From Pseudopyrenochaeta lycopersici (Eukaryota; Ascomycota; Dothideomycetes; Pleosporales; Pseudopyrenochaetaceae), in assembly GCA_003313425.1 (NCBI GenBank), contig NHZP01000024.1, positions 124,001 to 188,000 of the forward strand: a stretch of 64,000 bases of DNA, given 5' to 3'. A program made the position numbers and the translations under genes. Positions 55,680 through 64,000 of this stretch are shown here, piece after piece. Each line of letters starts with the position of its first letter. Position 1 is the stretch's first letter. The notes below the pieces were generated by a model that made no database searches, was not told the origin of the DNA, and saw nothing but the letters and a program-made list of their open reading frames with translations.

Positions 55680-58376
55680 TCACCCAGGGTGCTTACCAAG
55701 TCCCGTCATGATCCTTAGAGCCCAATGCCACCATCCTTCTCTTTGCCCAAGCAATTTATCCAGCTCAGCTGCTCTGTGTTCCACAAATTCGACCTGTCTC
55801 TCGAATTCACCCAACACGTCCTCCACATCCTCCACCTTGCCCCGCAATGCACCAATCTCATACTCCAGCTTATCGCTCAGATTGCCGAGCTCGCGGATAG
55901 AAGCAGTGAGCTGAGAGCGGTTGTTCGTAATGATTGTATGAGTATCCTCACGCAGTGCGTGGTAGGTGTCAAGTCGTGGGTAGTAGATGGACTCAAGCGT
56001 TTCAATATCTGCGTCAGCCGCGGAATCCAAATCCGTAACCTCCTGGAGGCGCAACCCTGCCCATGTGCTGTCCTTGCTAGAGAGTAGGGCTAATCGGTGG
56101 CTTAAACGCTTCAACTGCTCTGACTGCATACCCTGGACTGCCATCTTGGTGGCCAAGGTGACAGTTGAAGTGTCATTTTCGTCAATTGCTTCTTCGTCTG
56201 TATCTGTGGCTGCGATGCCCTTCCATCTGAGTACGCTCTCTTCTGCTATGCTGAAGGAGAGATGACGCGGCCACCAGTCATCGTTGCGAGGCGCGTGGTA
56301 GAAAACGAACTGGTCGCCAGACCGAGTGCGGCGCAGCAGTGGAGGGACCTCATGTGCTTGTTCAACGGGAAGATGTTCGTTCAGATCAACCCCGTGGTAG
56401 ATAGAACCTGCTATGGAGCTCTGGACGGTTGGTGGTTGGGACGAGCCGTCGCTTTCTGCGACAGAGTTTCGTAAGCCGGGCGCGTCAAGATTGTCTTCGA
56501 CTGGTTTATTGATGAGTAGGGAATTCGCAGAGTCGCGTGGAGTTTGGGTGAGAATCTTGGTAAAGGTGGCTGCGGGCATGGGTTGAGAAGACACATCGGA
56601 CGAATGATTGTCTGAGTGATTCGGGGCATCATCGTTGTCTATCGCTGCGTGCGTGCCATTCACATCAGCATGATGGGAGGATTTGATGCCGCTCAATGTT
56701 CGATGTAGCCCGTTTCGTCCCTGCTCCTCCCGTGAAAGCTTGCCGGTATGAGTGCGAAGGCCTACCGCGTTCTTGATGTGGTGGAATCCGCTGCCGGACT
56801 TGGCCTTGATTGCCGCTCGCTTCGAAAAAGGATCTTTCGAGTCCTTGTCTTTCTCCAGGCCATCTGGTGTAAAAGTCTCGACCTTTTTCAAGTCATCGTT
56901 CGTGGCCTCTCGCTTGATTGGTTTCTGTTGTTCGAGTGTTGTCACTCTGCTGAGCGTTTTCATGCCATGATCATGCTTATCCGGCGAGGTAGAACGCTCT
57001 TCGCCAGGCAGTCGATCGAACATATCGCCGGATGTTGATTTGCGAGGCTTCCCATGCCATAGCCACTTGGCGTGCTCACCTCTCACAAGCTCCACAAACT
57101 GCTCAATGTCAACCGTCTCCACCTCAGCAATGCCTTCTTTCTGTCCAGCCCCTACGATGCCCATGACCATCTCGCCGCCTTTACCGCCAAGCTCGGCTAC
57201 TGTAGACTTGAAGGCTCGAGGCACAGCCCAGCTCTCCTTGCTTGCAGCTTTCGCCGTCGCTCTTCTTAGCCTGTCCATGGTCTGCCTGTCAAGACGGCGA
57301 GTCCTTGCTATATGCTGAGACTTTTGAAAGTGGGCAATACTCCGCTTGGTGCTCTCGAGATCAAAAACATCTTTTGCTACTGCCGAATTGCACGCACTCA
57401 GCCTGTTTCGTGCGCCCATCAACATGCCCAACAACGCGGCGACTGTGGTGGGGCCTAAGATGCCGTCGTGCGGTTCCACTGTGTAATACTCTGCTCCAAA
57501 CTCGATCCACCAGTCATTGATGGCCCTTTCCGTGACGTCGCAGAGCAGGCCATCTGCATACTCAGGCTTTAACACGTCGAAGAGGACCAAAGCAACTTGA
57601 CAAAGCTTGACAAGCTCGATGACAGACGCATTGAATGGTATCTTCTCGCTGGTCCGATACAACTGGTGAAACTTGGCCTGGGTTGCACTACTAGGCTGCG
57701 CAAGCTTGATGCCCAGTCGGCCTGAGCACCCTAATCTCTTCAAATTCTCGTTCACGATGAAGGGCTCCCGATATTTTTTCAGATCGCCGCCGGGGATGGG
57801 AATGACGGTCAGGGACGATGGGAAGCTGTTCAAGTTGGTGATCATCAGGATGCCGTAGGGGGTCTTTTTCTTTCGGGCATGGTACTGGTGCAACGACTTG
57901 AAGTAGAGGCGCATCTGGGGCGACCATTTGTGCTCGTCGGCAGGCACGCTTAGAATGGTTGCCATCACGACATCCTCGGGGTTTCCCGTGTATGTTGTGA
58001 TCAGGAAGGTGGGATCCGTGCGTGAGCATGCCCATTGTTCGACCAGGTATGTCTCATAGCCTTCGACCTTCTGGCGGCGGGCGAGGACCTCGCATGTGGT
58101 GTTGGGGTCTTCTTCGATATATCGCGCAGCCACCGCGTCGGTCAAGACAAAGCGCAGGCGGCCAGTAGGGGGGGTTGGAGACATGAGCATGGCCTCGTCC
58201 GACAATGAATCTACCGTGTGAGGCGTGGATGCTGGTGGAGGGCGGGACTGGGCTGTGCTCTTGCGCTCGATGGACGCTGTCTGCAAGGGTGCTATCTGTC
58301 TGCGGAGCTCCTTCTCCGTCTCCTTCTCCATCTCTGTGTTGGTGCGCGAGGGCACTATGGGGAGGGGGAACGCCAT
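55680..58376 (-). CDS. STB2/STB6-like protein (putative Sin3-associated factor)
   Basis: Single exon, 898 aa. The conserved N-terminal domain (about 70-260) reads FVLTDAVAARYIEEDPNTT, YLVEQWACSRTDPTFLITTYTG and SLTVIPIPGGDLKKYREPFIVNENLKRLGCSGR. I associate it with the fungal STB2/STB6 family, named for Sin3 binding in yeast; recall of the family, not a search, is the basis. A helical domain (about 260-400) includes DGLLCDVTERAINDWW and GPTTVAALLGMLMGARNRL. A long charged, low-complexity section follows. The last 120 residues contain a long heptad-like coiled coil (ELGNLSDKLEYEIGALRGK onward). No membrane segment is clear. Head-to-head with RMD5, starts 508 bp apart. Confidence 0.75.
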   Translation of the reverse strand: MAFPLPIVPSRTNTEMEKETEKELRRQIAPLQTASIERKSTAQSRPPPASTPHTVDSLSDEAMLMSPTPPTGRLRFVLTDAVAARYIEEDPNTTCEVLARRQKVEGYETYLVEQWACSRTDPTFLITTYTGNPEDVVMATILSVPADEHKWSPQMRLYFKSLHQYHARKKKTPYGILMITNLNSFPSSLTVIPIPGGDLKKYREPFIVNENLKRLGCSGRLGIKLAQPSSATQAKFHQLYRTSEKIPFNASVIELVKLCQVALVLFDVLKPEYADGLLCDVTERAINDWWIEFGAEYYTVEPHDGILGPTTVAALLGMLMGARNRLSACNSAVAKDVFDLESTKRSIAHFQKSQHIARTRRLDRQTMDRLRRATAKAASKESWAVPRAFKSTVAELGGKGGEMVMGIVGAGQKEGIAEVETVDIEQFVELVRGEHAKWLWHGKPRKSTSGDMFDRLPGEERSTSPDKHDHGMKTLSRVTTLEQQKPIKREATNDDLKKVETFTPDGLEKDKDSKDPFSKRAAIKAKSGSGFHHIKNAVGLRTHTGKLSREEQGRNGLHRTLSGIKSSHHADVNGTHAAIDNDDAPNHSDNHSSDVSSQPMPAATFTKILTQTPRDSANSLLINKPVEDNLDAPGLRNSVAESDGSSQPPTVQSSIAGSIYHGVDLNEHLPVEQAHEVPPLLRRTRSGDQFVFYHAPRNDDWWPRHLSFSIAEESVLRWKGIAATDTDEEAIDENDTSTVTLATKMAVQGMQSEQLKRLSHRLALLSSKDSTWAGLRLQEVTDLDSAADADIETLESIYYPRLDTYHALREDTHTIITNNRSQLTASIRELGNLSDKLEYEIGALRGKVEDVEDVLGEFERQVEFVEHRAAELDKLLGQREGWWHWALRIMTGLGKHPG

Positions 58377-58883
58377 GGCTGCGTCGGCGTGGTGTTATTA
58401 GGGGTCCCTTGTATACACGATTATGTCCTATGGCAGGAGATGCTCATGGCGAAGGGGAAGGCCAAGAGACTCTCCGGCGCCCACGCGCAAAGCAGCGAGC
58501 AGAGGGCGACAATATGGCAGAGGGCGGGATTGCTTGCGGACTAGGCATATTTCCAGCAGCCTCCAGCTTTGAGCAGCATCTGGAGAAGCTGAGGGCAGAG
58601 GGCACCAAGCGACGTGAAGCGTGTTGGAGCTCGGGGTTGCGCAGACGTCGGGCCTTTGTCCCCCACACGTCATTTGGCCGCGGCTAGTGCTCTGGCCATG
58701 GCGAGCTTGACAGCAACCCCATCCCGCCAGCAGGACGGCCATGGACAACGGTGGAGAAATCAGCTGGCCAGCCGATAGCGTCTTAACCCCCGCTACCATT
58801 CGCTCTATTTACTCCACGACCCGTGCACTCTCATAGCCCCCGACCCCCTGTGTTCTGGGCGTCCCCTTCTCTGCCGGGCAGCC
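58377..58883. promoter_or_regulatory. Divergent promoter region of the STB6-like and RMD5 genes
   Basis: 507 bp between opposed starts, GC-rich, with several overlapping motif-free frames on both strands (for example 58205-58687 plus, which runs out of the STB6-like gene antisense). Read as promoter and leaders. Confidence 0.45.
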
Positions 58884-60240
58884 ATGGACGACCTCCGGGA
58901 GCAGGTGGAGCTCCTTGAGGGCAGCGCAAACCTGTCGACGAGCATCGCTGATGTGCAGAAGGCGATTGACCTGCTCACTGCAGCCCGGGCGACGATCGCA
59001 GCTGGTGAGGCGCCTCTCGCCTGCATGTTGGCCGGCATACTGACAAGTCGGCGAGCAGATCCAAAAACGGCACCGCTGACCCTCGCAAAGCTGCAAGACC
59101 CCTTCAAGAAGACGCTGGAGACGGCCCAGAAAGACCTCAAGCCCATATACTCTGGCCTCAACAAGTATGGCAAGGCCCTGGACCGGGTATGCGCCCCAAC
59201 TCCTTCACCGCAGTTCGCATACACTGACTGTGCCTGTCCAGAAATTCAAAGACAAGCCGCTCCCCTCGGCCGAGAATGACGCCCTCTCATCACACCCCTC
59301 TCTCATCAACCGAGCCATAGCCATGCACCTCCTCCGCGAAGGCCAGTTCGGCGTAGCGTCCACCTTCATCGATGAAGCAAACCGCCACCCGCCGCACCCG
59401 GAGCCCACCCTCAACACACCGAACCCCTACCTGAGAGAATCCTGGGAGAAAGACCTAGCAGAAGGGACATTCAACTCAGAAAAGCTACAGCAGCAGTTTG
59501 CCGAGATGTACCACATCCTGCACGAGCTCCGCAACGAAAGGAACCTGAAACCCGCAATTCAGTGGGCACGGGAGCGAAGTGACATCCTAGAGGCCCGAGG
59601 CAGCAATCTTGAGTTCGAGCTATGCCGCCTACAATTCGTCTGTCTTTTCGTCGGCCACGGAGAAGACGACCTCATGGACGAGAATCCTGACGGACCGCTT
59701 CTCGCCTGGGCATATGCGAGACAGGCATTTGGCGCCTTTCAGAACAGATACGCACGAGACGTGCAGCAGCTGATGGGCGCAATGGCGTACTGGCAAAACG
59801 TCCAAGACTCGCCCTACCGCCGCTACTTCTACAACGACTCGGCCTGGGAGGAAGTAGCGCACTCGTTCAACCGCGAATTCTGCTCCCTCCTCGGCTTGAG
59901 CGCAGACTCGCCGCTGTTCATTGCCGCAACAGCAGGAGCCATTGCGCTGCCCTATCTCCTCAAACTACAAACCATCATGAAAGAGAAACGCACAGAATGG
60001 ACAACGCAGAACGAGCTCCCAGTCGAAATCCCTTTGCCGAACCAGTACCACTTCCACTCCATCTTCGTCTGTCCCGTAAGCAAGGAGCAAACCACCGACG
60101 CAAACCCCCCCATGATGATGCCCTGCGGCCACGTCATCGCCCAAGAATCTCTCGACAAACTCTCCAAAGGCGGCAGGTTCAAGTGCCCTTACTGCCCGAA
60201 TGAAAGCCATCCAAGAGAAGCCCGGAATGTTGTGCTGTAG
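58884..60240 (+). CDS. RMD5: RMD5/GID2, RING-type subunit of the GID/CTLH ubiquitin ligase
   Basis: Exons 58884-59186 and 59242-60240, intron 59187-59241 (55 bp), 433 aa. With Fyv10/Gid9 it forms the catalytic RING pair of the GID E3, which degrades gluconeogenic enzymes when glucose returns. The N-terminal helical region is split by the intron (KYGKALDRKFKDK). A LisH-like segment at about 118-150 (HPSLINRAIAMHLLREGQF) is followed by CTLH/CRA helices (FAEMYHILHELRNERNLKPAIQW). The C-terminal RING is degenerate: CPVSKEQ, then PMMMPCGHVIAQESLDKL and FKCPYCP, lacking some zinc ligands as is normal in Gid2. The protein ends ARNVVL. Length is close to yeast Rmd5 (421 aa). Convergent with RPB1. Confidence 0.94.
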
Positions 60241-61512
60241 GATGCCAACCGAAGAACAAAGAGACGCGCGACCATTGACGAAGTGCTGGACCGCTTGCGC
60301 AGCAAGCTGGCCCAGTACTAAATTTGCATTTCAACCAATCCGGCGTAAATAAGGAATCGAGGACAGACTGGGGAACCGGCGTCATGAACAGGATGGACAT
60401 ATTTGATATTTTTGTTAAATCAGGATAGCGTGGCATCGCTACTCTTATACGCTTTGTGTGTCTTTGTTTTTCCCCCGCGAATCCCCGTTTGGTCTTTGTA
60501 CATCCACTATTCCTCAAGTCTATTTCTACTCTGTTTCAACTCTCTACTTTGTGGAGTTTTTGTGTATGGCGAGGCTCAATGTGTATATCCAAGCGACACA
60601 TGACCAAACGTGTGAATGACGAATAACATAATTCCTACAAGACTCGTAGTCGCTCAGATACGTTATACCAGTTTTGATTGATACAAGTTAGCTCTACTAG
60701 ACACGCATAGTTGACTCCCCCACACATTATATTGCACAATCACCAACATAAATAACTTCATGACAAGATATGTCCATTTCTTATTATCTGTTAACGCGCC
60801 CTTCGGCGCACTGCTATCGAGTCTACCCTCATGGCACACAAAAACTAACCCATCACGAAATCTCCTTCCTTCTCAAAGGCCAAAGTTCGGTCTAAGCTGC
60901 GATCCAAAGCCCAAAGCGCAATTTGGCGGGCTGGCAATAATATCTAAAAAAGTGTGCAGCAAGACATAATCAAGCTCACATTGGATGAAATGAGCCGATG
61001 CAACCTGCCAAAACGCCACGCAGTTTTTATGAAACAAGGAAGAGAAAAAAAAACCCCCGAGAGCATCATGTTCTCGAGAAATAAGCCAAAGGACGCCGGA
61101 ACACCCCGCAGATGATTTGGTGTATAGATGATGCAGATATCCATCGATCTCAAGACCGATGTCGGTTTTTGGTGCTAGTGCATCGAGCACGGTTTGTGTT
61201 GTACAGTTTCGATTTCGAAAAAGAGGACAGAAAACATTACACTGACGAAAGGACGGCGATCATCGCTTGTACAGGGCCGAGGGACTTGACGTGAGCCTAA
61301 CCAAAGGTACGCCGAATGCATCAAACTGCCATACGAGACCGGCCGTGAGGGGTAGATGAAACTTTTAGTGAGGGCAGGCAGACTGAGGGCTGCAGAGTTC
61401 ACCAAAAGTCAGCCATCCGCGAAGCGAATACAACTTTTGTACAAAGCAAGGTATGAACCTTAGCTTACATGAAGAGTCCCACATCATACACTTGACGTGC
61501 TTTGATGGTCCT
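60241..61512. other. convergent intergenic region
   Basis: 1.3 kb between the 3' ends of RMD5 (+) and RPB1 (-). Only short motif-free frames; the sequence immediately 3' of RPB1 is UTR. Confidence 0.6.
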
Positions 61513-64000
61513 TTACTGTTTGGGAGATCTATAGCCAAGTCAGCATTTTGCCTGAAGTGGGGAGAGTCTACAACTATGACCGGTGGAAACTTACGTAGGC
61601 GAATAGCCCGGGCTTGTCGGTGACCACTTCGTGTTCGACGGGCCCGGAGAGGTAGGTGAGTAGCGGGGTGAAGTTGGAGAGAAGTTGCCAGCCGGGCTAG
61701 TAGGAGAGTATCGCGGGCTCGTAGGGCTGTATTGTGGCGATGTTGGAGAAGTAGGCGAACGCCGGTCGCCGCTTGCTTGGTATTGCGGGCTCGTAGGGCT
61801 GTACTGAGGCGATGTAGGGCTGTACTGCGGCGAAGTCGGACTGTATGCTGGTGATGTGGCTCCCATGAACGAAGGTGAGGTTGGACTGTAGTTCGGCGAC
61901 GACGGAGAGTATTGTGGGGATGTTGGCGAATAGCCAGCGGGTGAGGTGGGCGAGTACGATGGGGATGTAGGCGAACCGTATCGCGGCGACGTCGGAGAGT
62001 AGTGGGGCGAGGTAGGCGACGCCATGTAGCCTGGCGAGGTGGCAGCAAAGCGCGGGCTGCTGATGCCTGGTGAAGTAGGCGAATAACCAGGCGAAGTCGG
62101 AGAGAAGCCTGGCGAGACTGGGCTGGTGCCGGAGAAAGGAGACATGCCGCCGAAAGGAGACATGCTACCCACACCTGGACTACGGGCTCCAGCGTACGGG
62201 CTGAAACCGTCGCCGAAATTGCCTCCGTAATTGCCTTCATCGTTTCCACCTGCAATGACCAGAGGAGAGAACGAGGGATCATACGTGCCCATGCCCATAC
62301 CTCCCTCATACGTAGGTGAGCCCAGGTCGTATGGGGTAGCTGCACCGTTATCAAGATAGTTGCCGCCAGCAGCAGTGCCTCCCATCATCTTCGAATTATC
62401 CTCTACCATGGTGAGGAGCATGGAGTTATCCATGACAACGTCAAATTCACCGGTACCCATTGGCGCGAGCTGGCCAAGCATAATGTTCTCAGACACCCCA
62501 CGGCAATCGTCAAGCTCACCAAATCCAGCAGCTTCGAGTAGAATCTCTACTGTCTCTTCGAATGAACAGCGCATGAGTGCTCCCGTATCATTACGGTTGA
62601 TACCGTGACGGGTGATTGCCATGAGGAGGCCGCGCTGTGTCATAATGTCGACAAGCAAGGCCATGTGACGATGGTTGACATAGGAACCATCGAAAGACAA
62701 CACCATGCCCAACTCCTTGAGAAGACCAGCACGAGCCGCCTCGATACCAAGGACTCCAAGAATTTCGATGAACGAGTTGGAGTATGTCTTGGTTGGATCA
62801 ACCCCATCAATGGAAAGTACTTCAGCCAAGGCAGTACCGGTGGTATCGAGCACCCACTCCTTGCACCGGGGATCGTTTTTGGACAGGATGAGAGACCTGT
62901 CGTCATTCTCAACAACAACATTGTCCTCTCGAATGAAGGCACGCTCGACACCACGAACACCACGTAGCGTGACATCGTCGAGAAGATGCTTTTCAAGCTT
63001 GCGCATCCAGCGCTCGTCTCGCTCGTCTTCGTCTTCGTCGTCCTGTTTCAGATTCTGGTCCCAGATGAAGCGGACACGCATAACTTGCTCGTCGGCATTC
63101 TCGTCACTGAAGATGACAGCGAGATTAGGCTTGAACTCTTCCTTAATCTTGCCCGCAACCTCGCCGATGGAGATACTCTTATCCAGTAACTTTTTACGGT
63201 CGAGAATAATACGGAGCAGCCACTTGGACTGTGATTCGATAACTTCGTCCTCCTCCGGGAGAATGAAGTACGACTCAACCATGTCTTGGTCATCCTCGAC
63301 GATAGTGGATTGGATGTCAGGGTCGTAGTAGAGCTCAACGGCCTGTGTCAATGAACGGAGCGTAGTAAGCTCAATACGGCTTCGGAGGAGCTTCGCTTCT
63401 TGCTGGCCACCTTTGGAGTCTTGTTGACGAACAAGCATAGACGGTGTCTTGATGTTGGCCGCAATATTGAGAATTTCTTTCAAACGCGGCACACCGAGCG
63501 TGACGTTCTTGGATGAGACACCAGCAAAATGGAAAGTGTTCAGGGTCATCTGCGTAGCAGGTTCTCCAATGGACTGGGCTGCGAGGACGCCAACCATCTC
63601 ACCTGGAGCTACGGCAGCCTTGAGGAAACGGTCTTCCAGTTCGCCCAGCACATAGTCCAGAGCCTCCTTACTCATACGATGAGTCACGGCAAGAGGCTTG
63701 AACGCGAGACGCGATCGCAAGTGACACTTGAAGAGGTAAGTGGCACTATCTTGGGCTTCCTTTGACAACTCATCATCGCCGCGGATGACCACAAGACGAT
63801 CCAGAAGCTCTCGCACTTTGGTGATTGCCTCGATGGGTTCAAGGTTGCTGGCGTCCTTTTGAGGTTTGATGCCGAATTTGGCCTGCGCTGATTCAATCAT
63901 GCGTTGGATGTTGAGTGGCAACTGGAACTGCTGGCTGTCGTCTTGGCCAATAATGCTGCGTAAATACTCACGATCAGTCTTGATCTGCTCAAACTCTTCA
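61513..64000 (-). CDS. RPB1: RNA polymerase II largest subunit RPB1, 3' part with CTD (partial at window edge)
   Basis: The frame is open from the right edge (codon starting at 63999) to 61595. A 66-bp intron, 61529-61594 (GTAAGT...TAG), joins it to a tiny last exon, 61528-61513, coding the end SPKQ. Visible landmarks are [43 protein letters not shown] (trigger-loop region), [41 protein letters not shown] and [10 protein letters not shown]. The linker then leads into the CTD. At the CTD end, about 13 Tyr-initial heptads (YSPTSPx, one YSPSSP) plus three starting with Phe or Trp are mixed with irregular spacers. RPB1 carries the catalytic Mg site (outside the window) and the phosphorylated tail that coordinates RNA processing. 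RPB2 lies 28 kb away. Confidence 0.97.
61595..62130 (-). repeat. CTD heptad-coding tandem repeats
   Basis: Degenerate 21-bp units encode the Pol II CTD. Position 7 is mostly Gln, Gly, Arg or Ala and only once Ser. Units are interrupted by inserts such as SFMGATSPA and [14 protein letters not shown]. The antisense strand of the same repeats is also open, giving a spurious long frame. Confidence 0.85.

Noticed and set aside
61365..62354. 329-residue frame on the minus strand overlapping the RPB1 CTD
   Set aside because: It is the shifted frame of the heptad repeats (Arg/His/Pro-rich low complexity), not a gene.

Overview
The window is nuclear DNA of a filamentous ascomycete (Pezizomycotina, most likely Dothideomycetes/Pleosporales). 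The evidence is compact genes on both strands, introns of mostly 45-70 bp with GTRNGT donors and YAG acceptors, and fungal families such as an AA9 polysaccharide monooxygenase, a hybrid histidine kinase, a Zn(II)2Cys6 factor, a GID-complex E3 subunit and a UIM-bearing sterol-type glucosyltransferase. The order is my inference from gene flavour; no database was searched. Exon joins were worked out by hand from splice signals, reading phase and family motifs. Almost every multi-exon model closes in frame.

Layout. 1-6 kb: the 3' end of an unidentified gene, a mitochondrial D-lactate dehydrogenase, a SPRY protein with a PY motif, and an AA9 enzyme with an inverted repeat and TATA element upstream. 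6-10 kb: a gene-poor stretch with at most a relic of an APH-like kinase. 10-17.5 kb: an accessory patch holding a DIT1/PvcA-type isocyanide synthase, a hybrid histidine kinase and an alpha/beta-hydrolase gene whose third intron has lost its donor. 18-36 kb: a dense housekeeping block with a Dia2/Pof3-like TPR/F-box protein, Cdc20, a kelch-BTB protein, Dsk2/ubiquilin, a quinone oxidoreductase, RPB2 and a PPIL4-type cyclophilin-RRM protein. 36-46 kb: a second gene-poor patch with a Zn2Cys6 factor, a frameshifted BTB gene and a small VOC (glyoxalase-fold) gene. 46-64 kb: a six-exon glucosyltransferase with UIM repeats, an S1/P1 nuclease, a VOC/extradiol-dioxygenase-like protein, an STB2/STB6-like protein, RMD5/GID2, and the 3' part of RPB1 with its CTD.

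Themes. The two largest RNA polymerase II subunits lie about 28 kb apart. Seven genes have ubiquitin-related architecture or roles (Dia2-like, Cdc20, kelch-BTB, Dsk2, the BTB relic, the UIM glucosyltransferase, RMD5), and the SPRY protein carries a possible Rsp5-binding PY motif. Two genes in the accessory patches look broken by single-base events. The best leads for new biology are the stand-alone isocyanide synthase beside a sensor kinase and the glucosyltransferase that carries three PPxY motifs and about seven UIM-like helices. No convincing tRNA, rRNA, transposon or CRISPR-like array was found.
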